Source: Artocarpus heterophyllus (taxonomy: Eukaryota; Streptophyta; Magnoliopsida; Rosales; Moraceae). Taken from it: 64,000 bases of DNA. Under the pieces are notes generated by a model that worked only from the letters and a program-made list of their open reading frames with translations, did no database searches and was not told the origin of the DNA. The first letter of the stretch is position 1. The number at the start of each line of letters is the position of its first letter. Positions 46,330-59,343 of the stretch are shown piece by piece. Position numbers and translations under genes: made by a program. The stretch is taken from assembly GCA_025403435.1 (NCBI GenBank), contig CM046348.1, forward strand, positions 13,454,034-13,518,033, given 5' to 3'.

Positions 46330-47545
46330 AAAAAAAATGCCATAGCTTCCAGCGAAAACCCGGGCTATGTCCAAAAGCTGCTAAGCTCCTCCGATACTCC
46401 CCCACCTTGGATGACTCATCGTTTCTCATCTTTAATGACGATGAGAAGCCCACCTCTCCCTTAGGAATGCATCTCCTTCGATGGTGGCATCTTTCCTCGG
46501 ACCCATTTTGCGATGCGACGGCCGCATGTTGCTCGAGGATCGACCCAGATCTCGAACAACAATTAAGTTCTAGATCGATGACGAGCCATGTTGGTCGAGG
46601 ATCGTGACCCACGCTGGTCGCATTTCCATCCCGACGTACCCCTCGCGCATTGAAAGCCATTGGAGGTCGCAAGCAGAGTCATCCATCACGAGGGTCGAGG
46701 TAAAGGTTCATTTCTCCATTACCTGGGTCGCGACCATTGTGGAGGCAAGGTTGCTTAAGTTCCACTATGATTCAGTGGCAAAATCAATCAAGTTCCTTCG
46801 CGATTCCAACAGAAGTTCTTCTCAAGTTTGTGATCACAATTTCTCAACCTCCCTAGGTCGTGACCCTGTCGCGATTTCTCCCCGAGCACGATGATGAGGC
46901 CATTGTGGCCAAGATCACTGAGCACGATGGTGTGGTTGTTGTGGCCAAGATCACCAAGCATGGAATCTCAACCCCATCGTGGCCAAGATTGCTAGAAACG
47001 ATACCAACAACGGAGAAAGAGATCTGCTCCTTTTTCTTCTTTTTTTAATTATTAGGTTTTTAATTTTAATTTTAATGCTGATTGTGTGAGGGAAGGTTTA
47101 TTGTAACGAGGTGGAATTAAAGTTTTAAACCATTGGATAAAATCCAACGGCTTAAAAAATGGATCTCGTAGATGATTTAGGTGAGATTCAATATAGATCT
47201 AATTTTCTATTCACTCATGGGATCCGAGCGGCTCGGGAGGGACCACCACGAATCCTCTCTTCTCGAGAATCCATACATCACTTGTCAGTATATGGACAAC
47301 TATCTCTCGAGCATTGGTCTAGGTTCGACCTCTGGAGATCTGGCTTGTTTCCTCTCGACGATGAAGCTTATCCCCTATTGTCACATTGGCCAACCTTGAC
47401 CCTTGTTATTTTGAGGTCATATCTAGTATTCAGAGTTTGTCTTAATTTGGTATCGCTCTCGTGGCCCGTAACAAAACAGTGCTTTACCCTAGATGTCCAA
47501 TCAACTGCTGCACCTCAACACATTTTAGGGAGAATCAGCTAGCTT
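46330..47545. other. GC-richer unexplained island
   Basis: The base composition is clearly higher in GC than its surroundings, and frames of 60-130 codons are open on both strands without known motifs. A phrase (TGTGGCCAAGATCAC or a near copy) recurs three or four times between 46900 and 46990. It may be a relic of a transposon or of a captured gene. Confidence 0.35.
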
Positions 47546-47577
47546 TGGGTTCGAGTGGCAGAGGGTCATACCATAGC

Positions 47578-47650
47578 ATTCCCAAAAACAAAACTTTTTG
47601 CCATATTTAAGACATTCCCAAGAACAAAACTTTTTGCCATATTTAAGGAT
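47578..47650. repeat. 36-bp tandem repeat, two units
   Basis: CATTCCCAAAAACAAAACTT then TTTGCCATATTTAAG occurs twice in tandem with one base changed. Confidence 0.85.
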
Positions 47651-48104
47651 ATATTTGGCAATATTACCCTTTTAACTTGTTATATGTTTGTAATTACTCT
47701 TCTAAATTTTTAATTTTGACAAGCTGACCCTAAACTTATGTATCTTTAGCAAATCACCTTCTATTGATAACAATTTTAAATTTTTTAATGAAATTGACAA
47801 GTGATTTTCACATAAAGGAGACACATCTTCCTGGATAAAAATTTAAATCTTTACCTAAGCAAAACTCACGATAAAGAGAGTGTTAAGTTAAGGAGTGTTT
47901 CTCGGCGTTTTGGCCGCCCAACAACGACAAGTTCAACTTCACACACCAAGGGTTGAACAAATATCCGCGCTTCATCGCAGATGGGGGCATTAAGGAGTAG
48001 TCATTGCTCGTCTGCCATTAGCACTCGGGGCTCTTTTATGGTAACTACTACGGACGGGACAACAAGTGTACAATGTAAAAGTGTGCATTTGCATCGCCAA
48101 ACAA

Positions 48105-48215
48105 AAAAATCACTATAGTGAATGAAAATCACTATAAGTTGACCCTAAGCTTTACACTATAGTAAACTTTTGTTCTACACTATAGTATATGAAAACTCTA
48201 CACTGTGCACTTTTG
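48105..48215. repeat. partial MITE-like dispersed repeat
   Basis: Carries the cores AGCTTTACACTATAGTAAAC and CTACACTATAGTATATGAAA, related to the dispersed family. Confidence 0.4.
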
Positions 48216-49123
48216 TGGGTATAAATATGCCTCCTAATTTTAGTTTTTTTTTCATAATTTGTTATTCTAAAATAAATTTATAACAATTATGGCTTACGGA
48301 TTAAAATAAATTTAAAAAATCACTCATTAAATGTTACACTAAAATTGTCAAAAAACAAAAATTAAATGAGTAATCTTCCAAGATTAAAGGTTTGGAGACT
48401 AACTATCACAATGCTCATAGTTCATAACAGTGTCAACAATTCTTCTTTTTAAGTTGTGCACTCCTAATTTTAATTTTTTTCATAATTTGTTATTCTATAT
48501 CTAGTAACCACAAAATATTCTTAAAATCTAAAAAGTTTGCCTCGATTTTATTCCTAATACACTTTATCATTCTATAGACAACAATACTTTTCTTTAAATC
48601 CGATTTATTCATGAAAAATTATTTTTTTTTCTTGCAAAAAATTTATAAAAAACATGTTTTAAACATTTAAAATATAAATTCAAAATCTTTTGTTTTTAAT
48701 TTATGTTTTGTATTATGGATTTAGTATGATGTTTAAACTGTAAAATATTTTTCATAAATTAATTAAAGGCATATTTGTCTTTTAATTTGTTCAATTTTTC
48801 ACATACAAATGTACTATGAATCAAATTGAAGATAACGTATACACGTAATGCTGATAATATTACGTTAAAGGACCAATGACTATAGTCTATAGACATAAAA
48901 TTAACATAAAACAACACTTTAATAACTCAATATCATCCTTGTTCTGGCCTATTATCAACATCCAACGACACAAGGTCTAAACTTGGAATAAATTAATAGA
49001 TTAGGGTTAAATTCGTGATGTTTTAAAAGTTAGGAACTAAAATAAGATTATAAATAAAGTGTGGTGACTATTTATAAGATTATCCTTTTTATATAGAAGG
49101 CCATATAATATTTTGTGCATTTA

Positions 49124-49239
49124 GGGCTTGTTTGACACATCGTATTGTATTATATTTTATTACATTGTATTTTTTGCATATAATATAATAAAATACAATG
49201 TAATGCAATACAATACAATACGGTGTACTAAACATGCCC
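49124..49239. mobile_element. 116-bp hairpin MITE, TTA target duplication
   Basis: GGGCTTGTTTGACACATCGT at the left is mirrored by ACGGTGTACTAAACATGCCC at the right, and the internal arms (TATTGTATTATATTTTATTA and its inverse) pair along almost the whole length. TTA flanks both ends (49121-49123 and 49240-49242), as in Tourist/PIF-Harbinger MITEs. Non-coding. Confidence 0.8.
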
Positions 49240-49319
49240 TTAGGGGTTATACTTTCATTAAATATTGTTCATTCATTTAGAGCAATCCAAGGAAAATGAC
49301 CCACAAAATTGACATTCTA

Positions 49320-49720
49320 AGGGTCTGTTTGGGATACTTTTAAGCAGTAGAATAAAAGAAGTATAAGCTTAATAATTAGTATTTTGATAGTATATGATAA
49401 AGAGCTTTTTGATGTCAAAAGTGCTTTTGAATTTGTTTGGTTATATTAGTCAAAAGCCCATATTGATATAAAAACTAGTATAATTCAAAGATGTTGATAG
49501 AATTTTTAATTTGTTGTTTTTAAATATAAGATCAAAGATGTAAATAAAAAAGCTTTTCATAAGTGATTTTTTTTCTAGCACTTTTGACCTGACTTCTTCA
49601 ACAAATGCTTATAAAGTCATAAGTACTTTTCCATGATTCACTCAAGTAGTTTCATAAGCAGCTTTTAGATAAAATTAGCCACAAACGGCTTAAAATAAGC
49701 CATTTCGAACTGTCTCTAAG
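49320..49720. mobile_element. possible MITE with imperfect terminal inverted repeats
   Basis: Starts GGGTCTGTTTGGGATACTTT and ends near ATTTCGAACTGTCTCTAAG, which is roughly the inverse of the start. CTAA flanks both ends. The interior has AAGTGCTTTTG-like and AGCACTTTTGA-like inverted motifs. The ends are diverged. Confidence 0.45.
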
Positions 49721-50653
49721 ATACATTGGTGCGGTTAAACACCATTTGTAGAGAGTTAAATTTTATATACCATTTCAACTTTATTGAAAAAAAATTAAGC
49801 CTTATTACTTGAAAATGCTTAATCCATTGACGTTTGTTTCATTAATTTTTTTTAAACATATTAAACGACGTGGCAGTAGTGTTAAAATATAATAATTTTT
49901 TTTGAAATATTTGGAAGATAACAAAATTATATAATAATTGATAATAATGTTATGGGCCATCTTGTAATACGGCTTGAATTGAAAGTGTTGAAAATGCGAT
50001 TGTAACCGTAAACCCTAACTTGAATTGAGGTTCTTAACAGACAGGTAATTTTTATAATTTGTAACATTTTAAATTTTTTCAGATATTTCAACATGACTTT
50101 ATTATATGTCTAACTATTATTATTAACACTAAAAAAGAAGTGTTGAAGGATTCATTCTTAAAAAAAAATAAAATAAAATACTTTTTTTTCCCCTTCCAGC
50201 CCCTAAATGGACACCTCATTATGTAAAGCCAAATATATCCCACCCTCGCTACTCTTTCGCTTTCGTCTCCCCATTTTCCTTTTTTATTTGATTATTTCCA
50301 ATTTGCAAAACAGACATTCTTAATTAAAATCGAACTCAGAGTAGCAATGCCAAGTAGCAACTGAACTAATCACCGCTCGAGTATAAAAGCAACCAAAAAA
50401 AAAAAGTAAATTCAACACGGGCTATCAAATTTACTAAGAAGAAACGAAAAGGAGAATGTTAGAATCCAATCAAAACCAAATGCCTCTATAAATAACATAA
50501 CTACAGAAAATTGACCGGGCTTATGCTGCTTGTTTTTGCATCTTCAATTGCTTATATAGATAAAGTAGAATCAAAAATAAAAAAAAATGCATTTAAAAAC
50601 TTTGGGACTAACATCTAGGTATATAAATATTCAGTAGTAAGCACTGAGCAGGC

Positions 50654-51774
50654 TTACCCATCCTCAAGGATCTCTCTGTGCACATACATGCATGATGTGC
50701 TGCAGTACTTGTAATTATACCTATGGAATGGAACTTTACCAGCCAAGGACACATTACAGCAGGAGCAGTTAATGTCACCAGCTAACCCACTTTTTGTTTG
50801 TGATACGCTTGTCGCGCTCACTGTGCTATTGCCTTGAGCATTAGCATTAGCAGCGGCTATTCTCCTCTCAGCCGCAGCCGCTCTCTTTTCCCTCTCAGCA
50901 GCCTGTGCCATTTTTAGCTCCTCCTGATAATCAGCCACAAAGCGAGAGAAAGGAGTACAACGTTCTAAAATGTGTTAGTGAATATTCGAAGACAAGTATG
51001 TGTAAGATTGGAACTAAAGATGCAACGTCGGAAATTACTGAGGCTTAATCAGTTTTGGGTCAAAGCGGTCGATGAGTTGGGACTTCTAAAAATAAAATCT
51101 AGCTGGTGTAATAATAGGTTGGGGGCAACAAAAGGTTTCCTAGGCATCTAATTATTCAAAAAAAAAAAATGATCTCACCTCTATAGAGATCCGTGATACA
51201 GAAGAACTAGGTTGGGGCTGTCCTTTAATAGATGATGAAGAGGTCCCCTGATCTTGTGCAGCTTTTGCAGCAGCCTCAGCCTGCAAATTCACAGCAGGAT
51301 GTTCTTAAATATTAACAACTAAATATGAATCAGGAAAATAAAAAATGTTAGACATTTGAGCGAATCAATAGTGAGGGGTTGAACATGGACTTTCATTTAG
51401 ATTTTAACAAGTTTATCCTGATACATTCTGCAAATAGATTCTCAATAACTGATGATGACTCTTTTTATATATAAGTGATCTGCACCTGAGCTTTCTTTCC
51501 TTTTGCTTTTCGTAGCTTCTTCAACTCTTTCGCTCTTGCTTTCCTCTTGGCATCTTTTTCTGCCTTGAAAACAGCAAATGAAGGTAAATCAAAAGTAGTT
51601 TAAATTCCAAATATTATTCATTAACAAAACAATCATACTAACAACAAAAAGATGTCAAAAAACTAATAAAATAAAACAATTAAGAAAAAACAAAGAACAG
51701 TCACTTCACAACTGATGGTTGAGACATAGATAGATATATACATACATACATAAGTACGTACGTACGTACCTACC

Positions 51775-51818
<44 letters not shown>

Positions 51819-54800
51819 AAAAAAAACCAGGTTTTGACCCAAGAGCAACCTTCTGTTTGCGCAATGTGGTTAATATTCCCCAAAGTAATATGGATATGGT
51901 ATCTACCAAGGGAAAAGAGACTATATGACTAAAGACATAGAATTAAAGTCACCATACCACCAGTGAATTATATTTTTCAACATATGTTTAGTTTTTACGT
52001 TTTCTTTGCAAGGAAAGATGACTACAGTCAAGTTCCTGTGCCAAGTATTGCCAGGCAAGTCACATTACCCAAGGATGAAGCTTGAGAGACTAAATTTAGC
52101 CGTGTCATGCAAAACATTCATAAATACTTAGAGCATGTAAGACAATTCTAGTAACTTATGTATTAGACAATTCTAGTAACTTATGCATTGACAAATGAGA
52201 GGACTTTAAGAGATGCTGACATTTCATCTTATTTATATTAGACAAGGGTTCAAATTGCCTCCAAAAGACCCAAGTGACCCACAAAATCAGTTAGCAAGGA
52301 TATATAATAGATACCTGCTTAGATGCTTGAGATTCCTCCATCTCTTTTGTCAATGCACTGGGAACCTTAGCAGCATGCCAATCCCATTTATCCAAGTTTA
52401 AGGCCATGAATCGTCTAAAAGTATTCCTGACCTCCTTATCACTGGCCAGCATGTATGGAGTCCGACCCCTTTCATCTTTGGCACAAGGATCCAGACCCTG
52501 CTCTAAGAGTTCTAAAACCCTGTGAGCATCACTGGACTTTGCCGCTTCATGCAAAGGTGTTGATGAACATATATCGTCATTTTCATCCTCACTTGATATA
52601 GATGCTTCATCTGGAATTTTACTACTTCGACAAGCTTCAGAATTGCTCCTACTATTTGAATTCTCATCTATGACAGCTTTGCATGTTGTGAGGGTGCCAT
52701 TGCTTGGTGTTGGTGTACCTTCACTAAATAGTGAGTCACTTTTGGTATTTGAAGGAATCTCCGTCTCATCTACTTCGTAAGCCACTTGAGTCAGCTGATC
52801 ATATAACCTCCGGGCCTCCTTGAAAGTAGGTCTTCGAACAGTAGATGGAACATTTCGGACAGCACAATGCAAATTACTAAAGGATGGCTTTCCCCCATTA
52901 AAAAGCAGTTGGCGACTATTAGAAGGAGCATATATGAAAATGCAGGAGGAAGAATCAAAGTAAGGCTTCCAAGCAGCAAGTAAATCTTGAATTTCCTGAA
53001 TAGTTATAATATGAAAATCAGTCAACTTTACAACGTTCAGTAATAAATTAGTTTTTGAATTCCAATCAACAAGCTAATGTCGACTTTCACGTAAACACAT
53101 CTATAATTTCATATTAACATTCTCCATTAATTAGTGCCAAAAGTAACTGATTGAAAAGGCATTAAAGGCAAACACAAAACCAAATCTCGTTTGTGGTGTA
53201 ACAAAACAATGGAATAATACTAATGTCCGTGGAAAAAAATCAAAGCTTTCAATACCTTTTTCAAAGCAAATTCATTATACCGGCGAAGGGAAGCTCCGGC
53301 AGAATGTGCAGCCTTGCCACTTGCATCTTTTGATGACTGTTTTTTTCCAGCCTTAGCCCTCACGACATATCTAAGTTATAGAGAAAATCAGTCAATGCGG
53401 TTCATAACAAACTACCACATCAAACCCTTCAAATTCTTCTTCATATTATAAGAAAACAAGTGTAGTCCCCATTCACGTTTCAGATAAAATGCCAATCTCA
53501 CAGGTCCAAATGTGGCTATTGATGTTAGGAATGGTGAATCAATATCAATACTCAAGTAAGCTAATGTAATTAAATCTTAGGATGAAAAGAGCATTTGCTT
53601 TGCAGCATATGCATTTGCAGCTACATTCTAAGGCAGTATTTTCCATATGCTTTGTAACGAAGAAGTAGGAAAATAAAGGAGAACGCAAAACAATAGCATA
53701 CCATTTTAGAAGGAAAAAGAAAAAGGTATTGCAAAGCATACACTATACAGGACTTGGAAAAGAAAACCAACCTGTGGAATGTTTTGTGAGCCACAACAGA
53801 GTTACCATCAAAGACACAACCCGCAAAATGCCCGCCACTAGCCAGCAACACAACCCTGAAACGCGTATTATCCCTTGGTTCGTTAACCAAACCTTTGAGT
53901 CTCTCCACCACATCCTTCTCCTTAGGATACGATTCCATCCCATCATTATCCAAAGAACCTTCTTTATCGTTTTCAAACAAAATGTCTTCAGACTCATTCA
54001 TGAATAAGCACTTCCACACCGAAACTCTCTCACCTGTTTGAAGGCGAATGAACAACTTCCGGTTAAGATTCTCAGTCGAACCCTTCCGAGGGTAAATTTC
54101 CTTTTCAACCTCGTCTTCTGATCCTGATATACTAGACACATCATAGTCTTTGAAAGAATCAGATGTTAACTCATCAAAATCATCTTCCTTCACGGTGTTC
54201 TTTCCAGCTATACTCAACTTAACCTATAATAACATTATCATAACCATTATATCACAATCAAAACTCGATGAAATACACTGCAGCTTCTTTAAAGACTTAA
54301 AGTGACAATCTAAACATACCAAAAACAAATTTGATTTGTCTTTTGAAGACTTAAAAAAAACTCAAATTTCAGTGATAATACATCCAATTATGCCTAAGTT
54401 TAGAAAAACAATTAATTTCAATTTTTGTTCAGAGTTATGGGAAACTGAAACTAAAAACACAAACAAAACTTGCAATTCAAGCAGAAAAAAAGTTCAACCG
54501 TTAAAATTAATAGAAAAAAGGAATTCGAGATTACATTGAACCGGTGAATATCCGATTTGAAGTGCGAGCGCTGATCTTGGAGGGACTCGAACTCGGCTTT
54601 GCAGGTGTTGCAGGTCCATCTCGGCGTCACGGCGGCGTTTTGGGAAGGATTCTCCTCGGCCTGAGGCTCGGGATCGTCTACGGATTCGATGGCCCAGTTG
54701 TGGGAGGTTTCTGCTGTTGAGGGAGCTAACGAGCTGTGTGGAGAAGAAAGGACGACACATGAATCGAAGAAATTGGCCGGTACTTCGAACACCGAACGGT

Positions 54801-54888
54801 GTCGTTTCTCGGGCGAAACGGTGGTCGCCGCCGCTACAGTCTTTGCGGCGGCGGCGGTGCCGGAAGGAGGCTCAGGTTCCATCGCCAT
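50654..54888 (-). CDS. ANKZF1/Vms1-type peptidyl-tRNA hydrolase of ribosome quality control
   Basis: Vms1/ANKZF1 frees the nascent chain from tRNA on stalled 60S subunits. Seven exons with GT-AG borders and consistent phases (54535-54888, 53772-54223, 53256-53370, 52315-52995, 51486-51563, 51179-51280, 50654-50923) give 683 residues. The first ATG, at 54888, begins MAMEPEPPSG. Visible domains are a C2H2 finger (C93, C96, H109, H115), then a VLRF1 domain with FRVVLLASGGHFAGCVFDG and HKTFHRYVVRAKAGKKQSS; Gln280 fits the catalytic glutamine. Ankyrin repeats follow (TPLHEAAKSS, about 453, and GRTPYMLASD). Next comes a Lys/Ala-rich coiled coil (KDAKRKARAKELKKLRKAKG), the usual VIM-like p97-binding region, and a C-terminal Cys motif (CSCC...CSTSC). 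All frames are intact. Confidence 0.93.
51735..51822. repeat. TACA/TACG/TA microsatellite in ANKZF1 intron 4
   Basis: Runs of CATA, GTAC, CTAC and AT units follow each other in the intron between exons 4 and 5, ending in an A tract. The compound structure suggests a variable marker site. Confidence 0.9.
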
Positions 54889-55238
54889 GGTTTTCGATTG
54901 ATAACAGTTTCTCTGTGGATTTGGCCGATCCTTAGCGAAGGAGATGCTTGATGTTGGGACGTCGACTCCGAAACGGTGTCGCCTCAAGTGCGGATCAAAA
55001 AAAATTAATAGGGTGTCTGAGAGGACGACGGAAACAGTTTATTAGAACCATTTTACTGTAATATAAAAGCTTTATATTGTAAAAAATTTTTATTGTCATT
55101 GTAATATGTAAAAGCTTTACACTGTTTATAACTGAAAAAATTGTAGAAACTACGATTCTTACTAGCCTTCCGAGCGCTCTCTAAGAGATGTTTACGTAAT
55201 TAAGAGAGGTCTTATAATACGCAAGAAATTCTTTAAGT
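54889..55238. other. ANKZF1 upstream region and repeat
   Basis: About 350 bp between the ANKZF1 start codon and the LTR copy that follows. It contains a MITE-like repeat at 55035-55180 (ATATAAAAGCTTTATATTGT and ATATGTAAAAGCTTTACACT cores). The promoter elements are not evident. Confidence 0.5.
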
Positions 55239-58200
55239 GCATTACACCTGTAATATTTAATATTTAAGGATTATGTTAAAGAAAATATTTGTGATGATAA
55301 TTATTGTTTAAAACTAATTTTATGATAAATTTTATAAGAGTAAATATAATATTTTTAAAATTAAAAATTCATGTCATAAGTCTTAAGAATAGCATGAATT
55401 AAACACAAGGATTGGCTGACAAACAAGTAAAATAAGCTAAAAAACTTAGTTGTTGTAAAATGAGTCGGAACAAATTTTAAGATGGAAATGAACATATTAT
55501 ATTAAAAATATGGAAAGGAATTATATTATAGAGTTAAGTAGTATAGAAATTATACTGTATAAAGTTAAGAAGTATAGAAATTAGACTATATAAAGTTAAG
55601 TAGTATAAGAATTATACTGTTTGGAGAATGTAGATTGGTGTGAAAGGTTATGGGATCTCATAAATTATATAGAAAAGAATGCTGACAATATAAGAAATAT
55701 ATTGGCAATATAAGAAAAATATTGTCAATGTAAATTTGAATTGTGTAAAAAATTAATATGGGGCTATTAAGAAACACCCAAATGGTGGAAAAAAATTCCA
55801 CATTTCTCGTTGAAGAATTGGTTGTGGAAAGTAGAGGGGAAAAAATGTTTGTTTGAATTTTAGTCCTTAGTTTGGCTTCATAAATACCTAAGGGTATTTT
55901 TGAAATAAAGAGTTGACGTGGGACCCACATGATAACATCTTTTAGATAGAAAAAATGCCACATCTCCCCTTGCTTGGGCCCGGTTGTGGCCCCTCTATTT
56001 GGAGTGATTTTTCAATCCATTTTAGTCCTAACAAGGTGTCAATATTTTGACAAAATAATTAGTAGGAAAAAAATAATACTTTGTCTCCATCAATTTTCAT
56101 GCAAAATTGAAAAACAAAACCTATTCTTCTATAGCTCCAAAACTAGCCATTCTCTCCTCCATACTCTCTCAAAATGTTAATGATTAAAGCCTCCAAATTA
56201 TCCAAGGATGTAAGTTCAAGTGTTCCTTAGCAATGTTTTGTAATTTTGGAGGTAAAAATCCCAACTTATGCTATAGAATTTTAGTGTTTTTTATAGGTTT
56301 TAAGGGGGGTTTTGATGGAGTTTGTTATGGTCTATGACAAGGAGAATTAGCTAAGATTTCAAGCATCAACAAAGAGGTGCAAGATCTTGAGAAGTCTCTT
56401 GGTAAATCTTAAACCGTAGTTTTGAAAAGTTTGATTTTTCATAGAATTTGTGCATGGTTATGTGTATAAGGTGTTCGATTTAATGTTTATGGACTATGAC
56501 ATTTGGTATGTTATAATGATGATGATGATGGAGATATAGGAACTAGAGTATTATGCTCAAAATAAAAAAGTATGATAAACTTTATCTAATACAAAGTTTA
56601 AGCATTTTTAAGCATTTTAAGTGTTTGGTAAAATGATTTAGGATCATGGCATGAAAAAGAAAATCTTATGATATGATTAGTATTAAGTGCTTGATAATGT
56701 GTTTGGAAAGGTTCAAATGAGTTTAAACCTTCTAGAAATAAGTTAAAGAAAATTAAGATGTAAAAAGTATAGAAAAGTATATTTTTGAAAGATTTAAATG
56801 TTTGAGGCATTTAGAGGCTGAATAGTTTTCTGAGTTCAACACGTAATTTATTGGAAACGTCGAGCCGAACAACTTTCGTGATGAAATCCCGCTCAAAACA
56901 AGCCAAAACAAGTTGATTTCGGTTTGCTTTTTCAAATACACCATTAAGATGAATGATTTTGAGGAAAGTTAAAACACAAAAGTTATAGATCTCAACGAAA
57001 CTATAAATGATCAAGGACGACTTGTGATAATTCCATACCGATTCAAGTTATGAGTTTTATGAGATTTTAAACACGAATTTTGAAATAAGCAAAATGTTTT
57101 GAAATGATTTAAATTTGACTAAGAAGCTTTTGTAAGTTTTGATCCTTGTAAAAAACTGAACTTTTTCGCATAAGATGGTTAATTTTGGTCCCGGGGGCAA
57201 AAACATCAAGATTTTTATGTTTTGAGACAAAATTATAAAACCGTATAAATGAGAATTTTAATTATGAAGTGTTGGTTTTCAGCACTATTATAGGCATTGA
57301 GTAACCACATATTTTTAAGCTTGAAGAGAATTTGAAGCTTTTATCAAGTCAAGAATGAGAAAAACGTTAAGGGTTAATTATCAAAATTTTTGTGTTACGG
57401 GTCCAAACCATAAAGTTTTGATAAAATGAATTTTTATGAAAAGGAAATCAATGTTTGGTTTTTTGTAAATGTTACGAGTAATAAGAAAATGTAAAGTTGG
57501 TTTAAAACGGGTTTCGAAAATTTTCTAAGACTCGTTAAGTGCAAGATCGTTATTTTTCATATAACGGCCAAAACAGACCCCGAAATGCCCAATTTAGGAA
57601 AACTTCCTTAGTGAGAATTTTTATATAACCTACAAGTAATTGGATGGTAAAGTAAAAACGGGAAGTCTAGTAAGGTTACATGACTTACAAAAAACTCATT
57701 CAGGGTAAAATCATCATTTTAAAGTTGGTTTAAAACGGGTTTCAAAAATTTTCTAAGACCCGTTAAGGGCAAGATGGTCATTTTTCATATAACGGCCAAA
57801 ACAGACCCCAAAATGCCCAATTTAGGAAAATGTCCTTAGTAAGAATTTTTATATAACCTGCAAGTAATTGGATAGTAAAGTAAAAACGATAAGTCTAGTA
57901 AGGTTACCTGACTTACAAAAAACCCGTTCAGGGTAAAATCATCATTTTAAAAGAAACTGCTAAAACTGAGCAAGCACTTTAGATTTGCAAGATATCCTTA
58001 GACGGAAAATATTCCATATCACGTTAAGTAATGAAACCATTAAGTGAGACGGGAGATTTAAGGAACGAACAAGTCAAGCAGTTCAAAGGTAAACCGATAA
58101 AAACTGGGGCTAAGTAAAAGAAATGAATCGTTAATGTTTAAGTTATGTTATTGATCAAGTAGGTCGGTAATAAAAAAAGTTAAATAATAGTCAGGTGTCA

Positions 58201-59343
58201 TTTGAACATGACACAAAGCCGACTAAAAAGAAAAATGATAAAGTGGAATCGCTAGAGTGATTAACAAATAAGTCTCAAACCTCACCTATGGCATATAAAA
58301 AATGATTTTCAAGTACTTTTAGTATGTTTGAAGTATGTTTTCATGTGTTACGTATAATCTTTTAAAATTTCAAATTATGATTTGCAATATGTTTGCAACT
58401 GCTATGTTTAATGGTTTAGACATTATGTTATGTCATGCATAATGTTCACTAAGATTACAAGTTTGATAATCAAACCCTCAAGTTAAGATAAGAAAGTGTT
58501 ATTATAGTCTCCCGATCCAAAGGAGTGTTATGGTTAGTTATATTATGGCCTTGGTGTTCGATGGTCAAGCTCGTTTGGTTTGTACATTTAGGCTCATAGT
58601 TTAAGAAAGTTAAGTATGATGATAAAATATTCATAAAAGAACATAAATGGAACCATGCATTGTGATGTTGCTTGCATTCATTTTAAGAAGTGTTCTTACA
58701 AATAATGTTTATGAAAAACATCTTATAAGAAATGTTTTACGAAGAACGTTTTATGAGAAATATTTAAGAAAGATGTTTTACAAGAAAGGTTTTAACATAA
58801 AAGTTTTAAGATAAATGTTTTTATATTTTGTGAGATTTGTTTAGACTTACTGAGCGTAAACTCATTATAAATTCCTCCATGATGTAGCTAGTTTTTTAAA
58901 AGACCAGTAAAACTGGTTGAAGAACTCGAGATGGCGGTGATAGATGCAATAGTTGGGTATAGATACCACTACAGAAAGTTTCTGTTTTTTTGTAAAAAAG
59001 TTTTTTGCTATTTTAATGAAAGAAGTTTTGAAAGTTTTACAAACGTAAATGTTAACTTAATAAATTTTACGAAACGTTTTGAATGATTATAAAGTCAAGA
59101 TTTATACTTATGTTTTATTTTATATTGCAACAAAAGTCGCAAAGGTTACAAGTATGTTGTAAGAAAAATTATTCAGTATTTTCTTACTAGTAAGTAAGAT
59201 TTAGTTTACGAAATAATGTTTAAGATTCAAATCAAGTATGTGTATGTTTTAAAAAGAAAAAAATTATTAGTATTTTTCTTACTAGTAAGACTAAAGTTTA
59301 AAAAATGATGTTTTAAGCAAGGACCAAAAAGGCAGATCCTTAC
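55239..59343 (+). mobile_element. old solo LTR-like copy, inverted relative to 1655-5542
   Basis: Starts near ATTACACCTGTAATATTTAA, which resembles the start of the first LTR read on its minus strand (TGTAACACCTGAGTATTTAA), followed by the shared TTAAGGATTATGTTA. Similarity continues through the AAACATTT-rich section (about 58680-58860) to the TTTCTTACTAGTAAGTAAGA end near 59200. It ends near CAGATCCTTACA. No target duplication or polyprotein is visible, and it is much more diverged, so it is an older relic of the same family. Ends are approximate. Confidence 0.65.
57493..57948. repeat. tandem duplication, 228-bp unit
   Basis: AAAGTTGGTTTAAAACGGGT begins at 57493 and again at 57721, so the period is 228 bp. 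The units share AACGGCCAAAACAGACCCC, TTTTTATATAACCTGCAAGT (or a near form) and GGGTAAAATCATCATTTTAA, with about 20 differences. It lies inside the LTR relic. Confidence 0.9.

Larger units (their letters stand above)
45804..50653. other. intergenic DNA between FHA pseudogene and ANKZF1
   Basis: No recognisable gene. It includes the FHA upstream region (a long T run near 45930), a GC-richer island at 46330-47545, a short tandem repeat at 47578-47650, a partial MITE-like repeat at 48105-48215, a hairpin MITE at 49124-49239 and a second MITE-like segment at 49320-49720. Confidence 0.6.
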
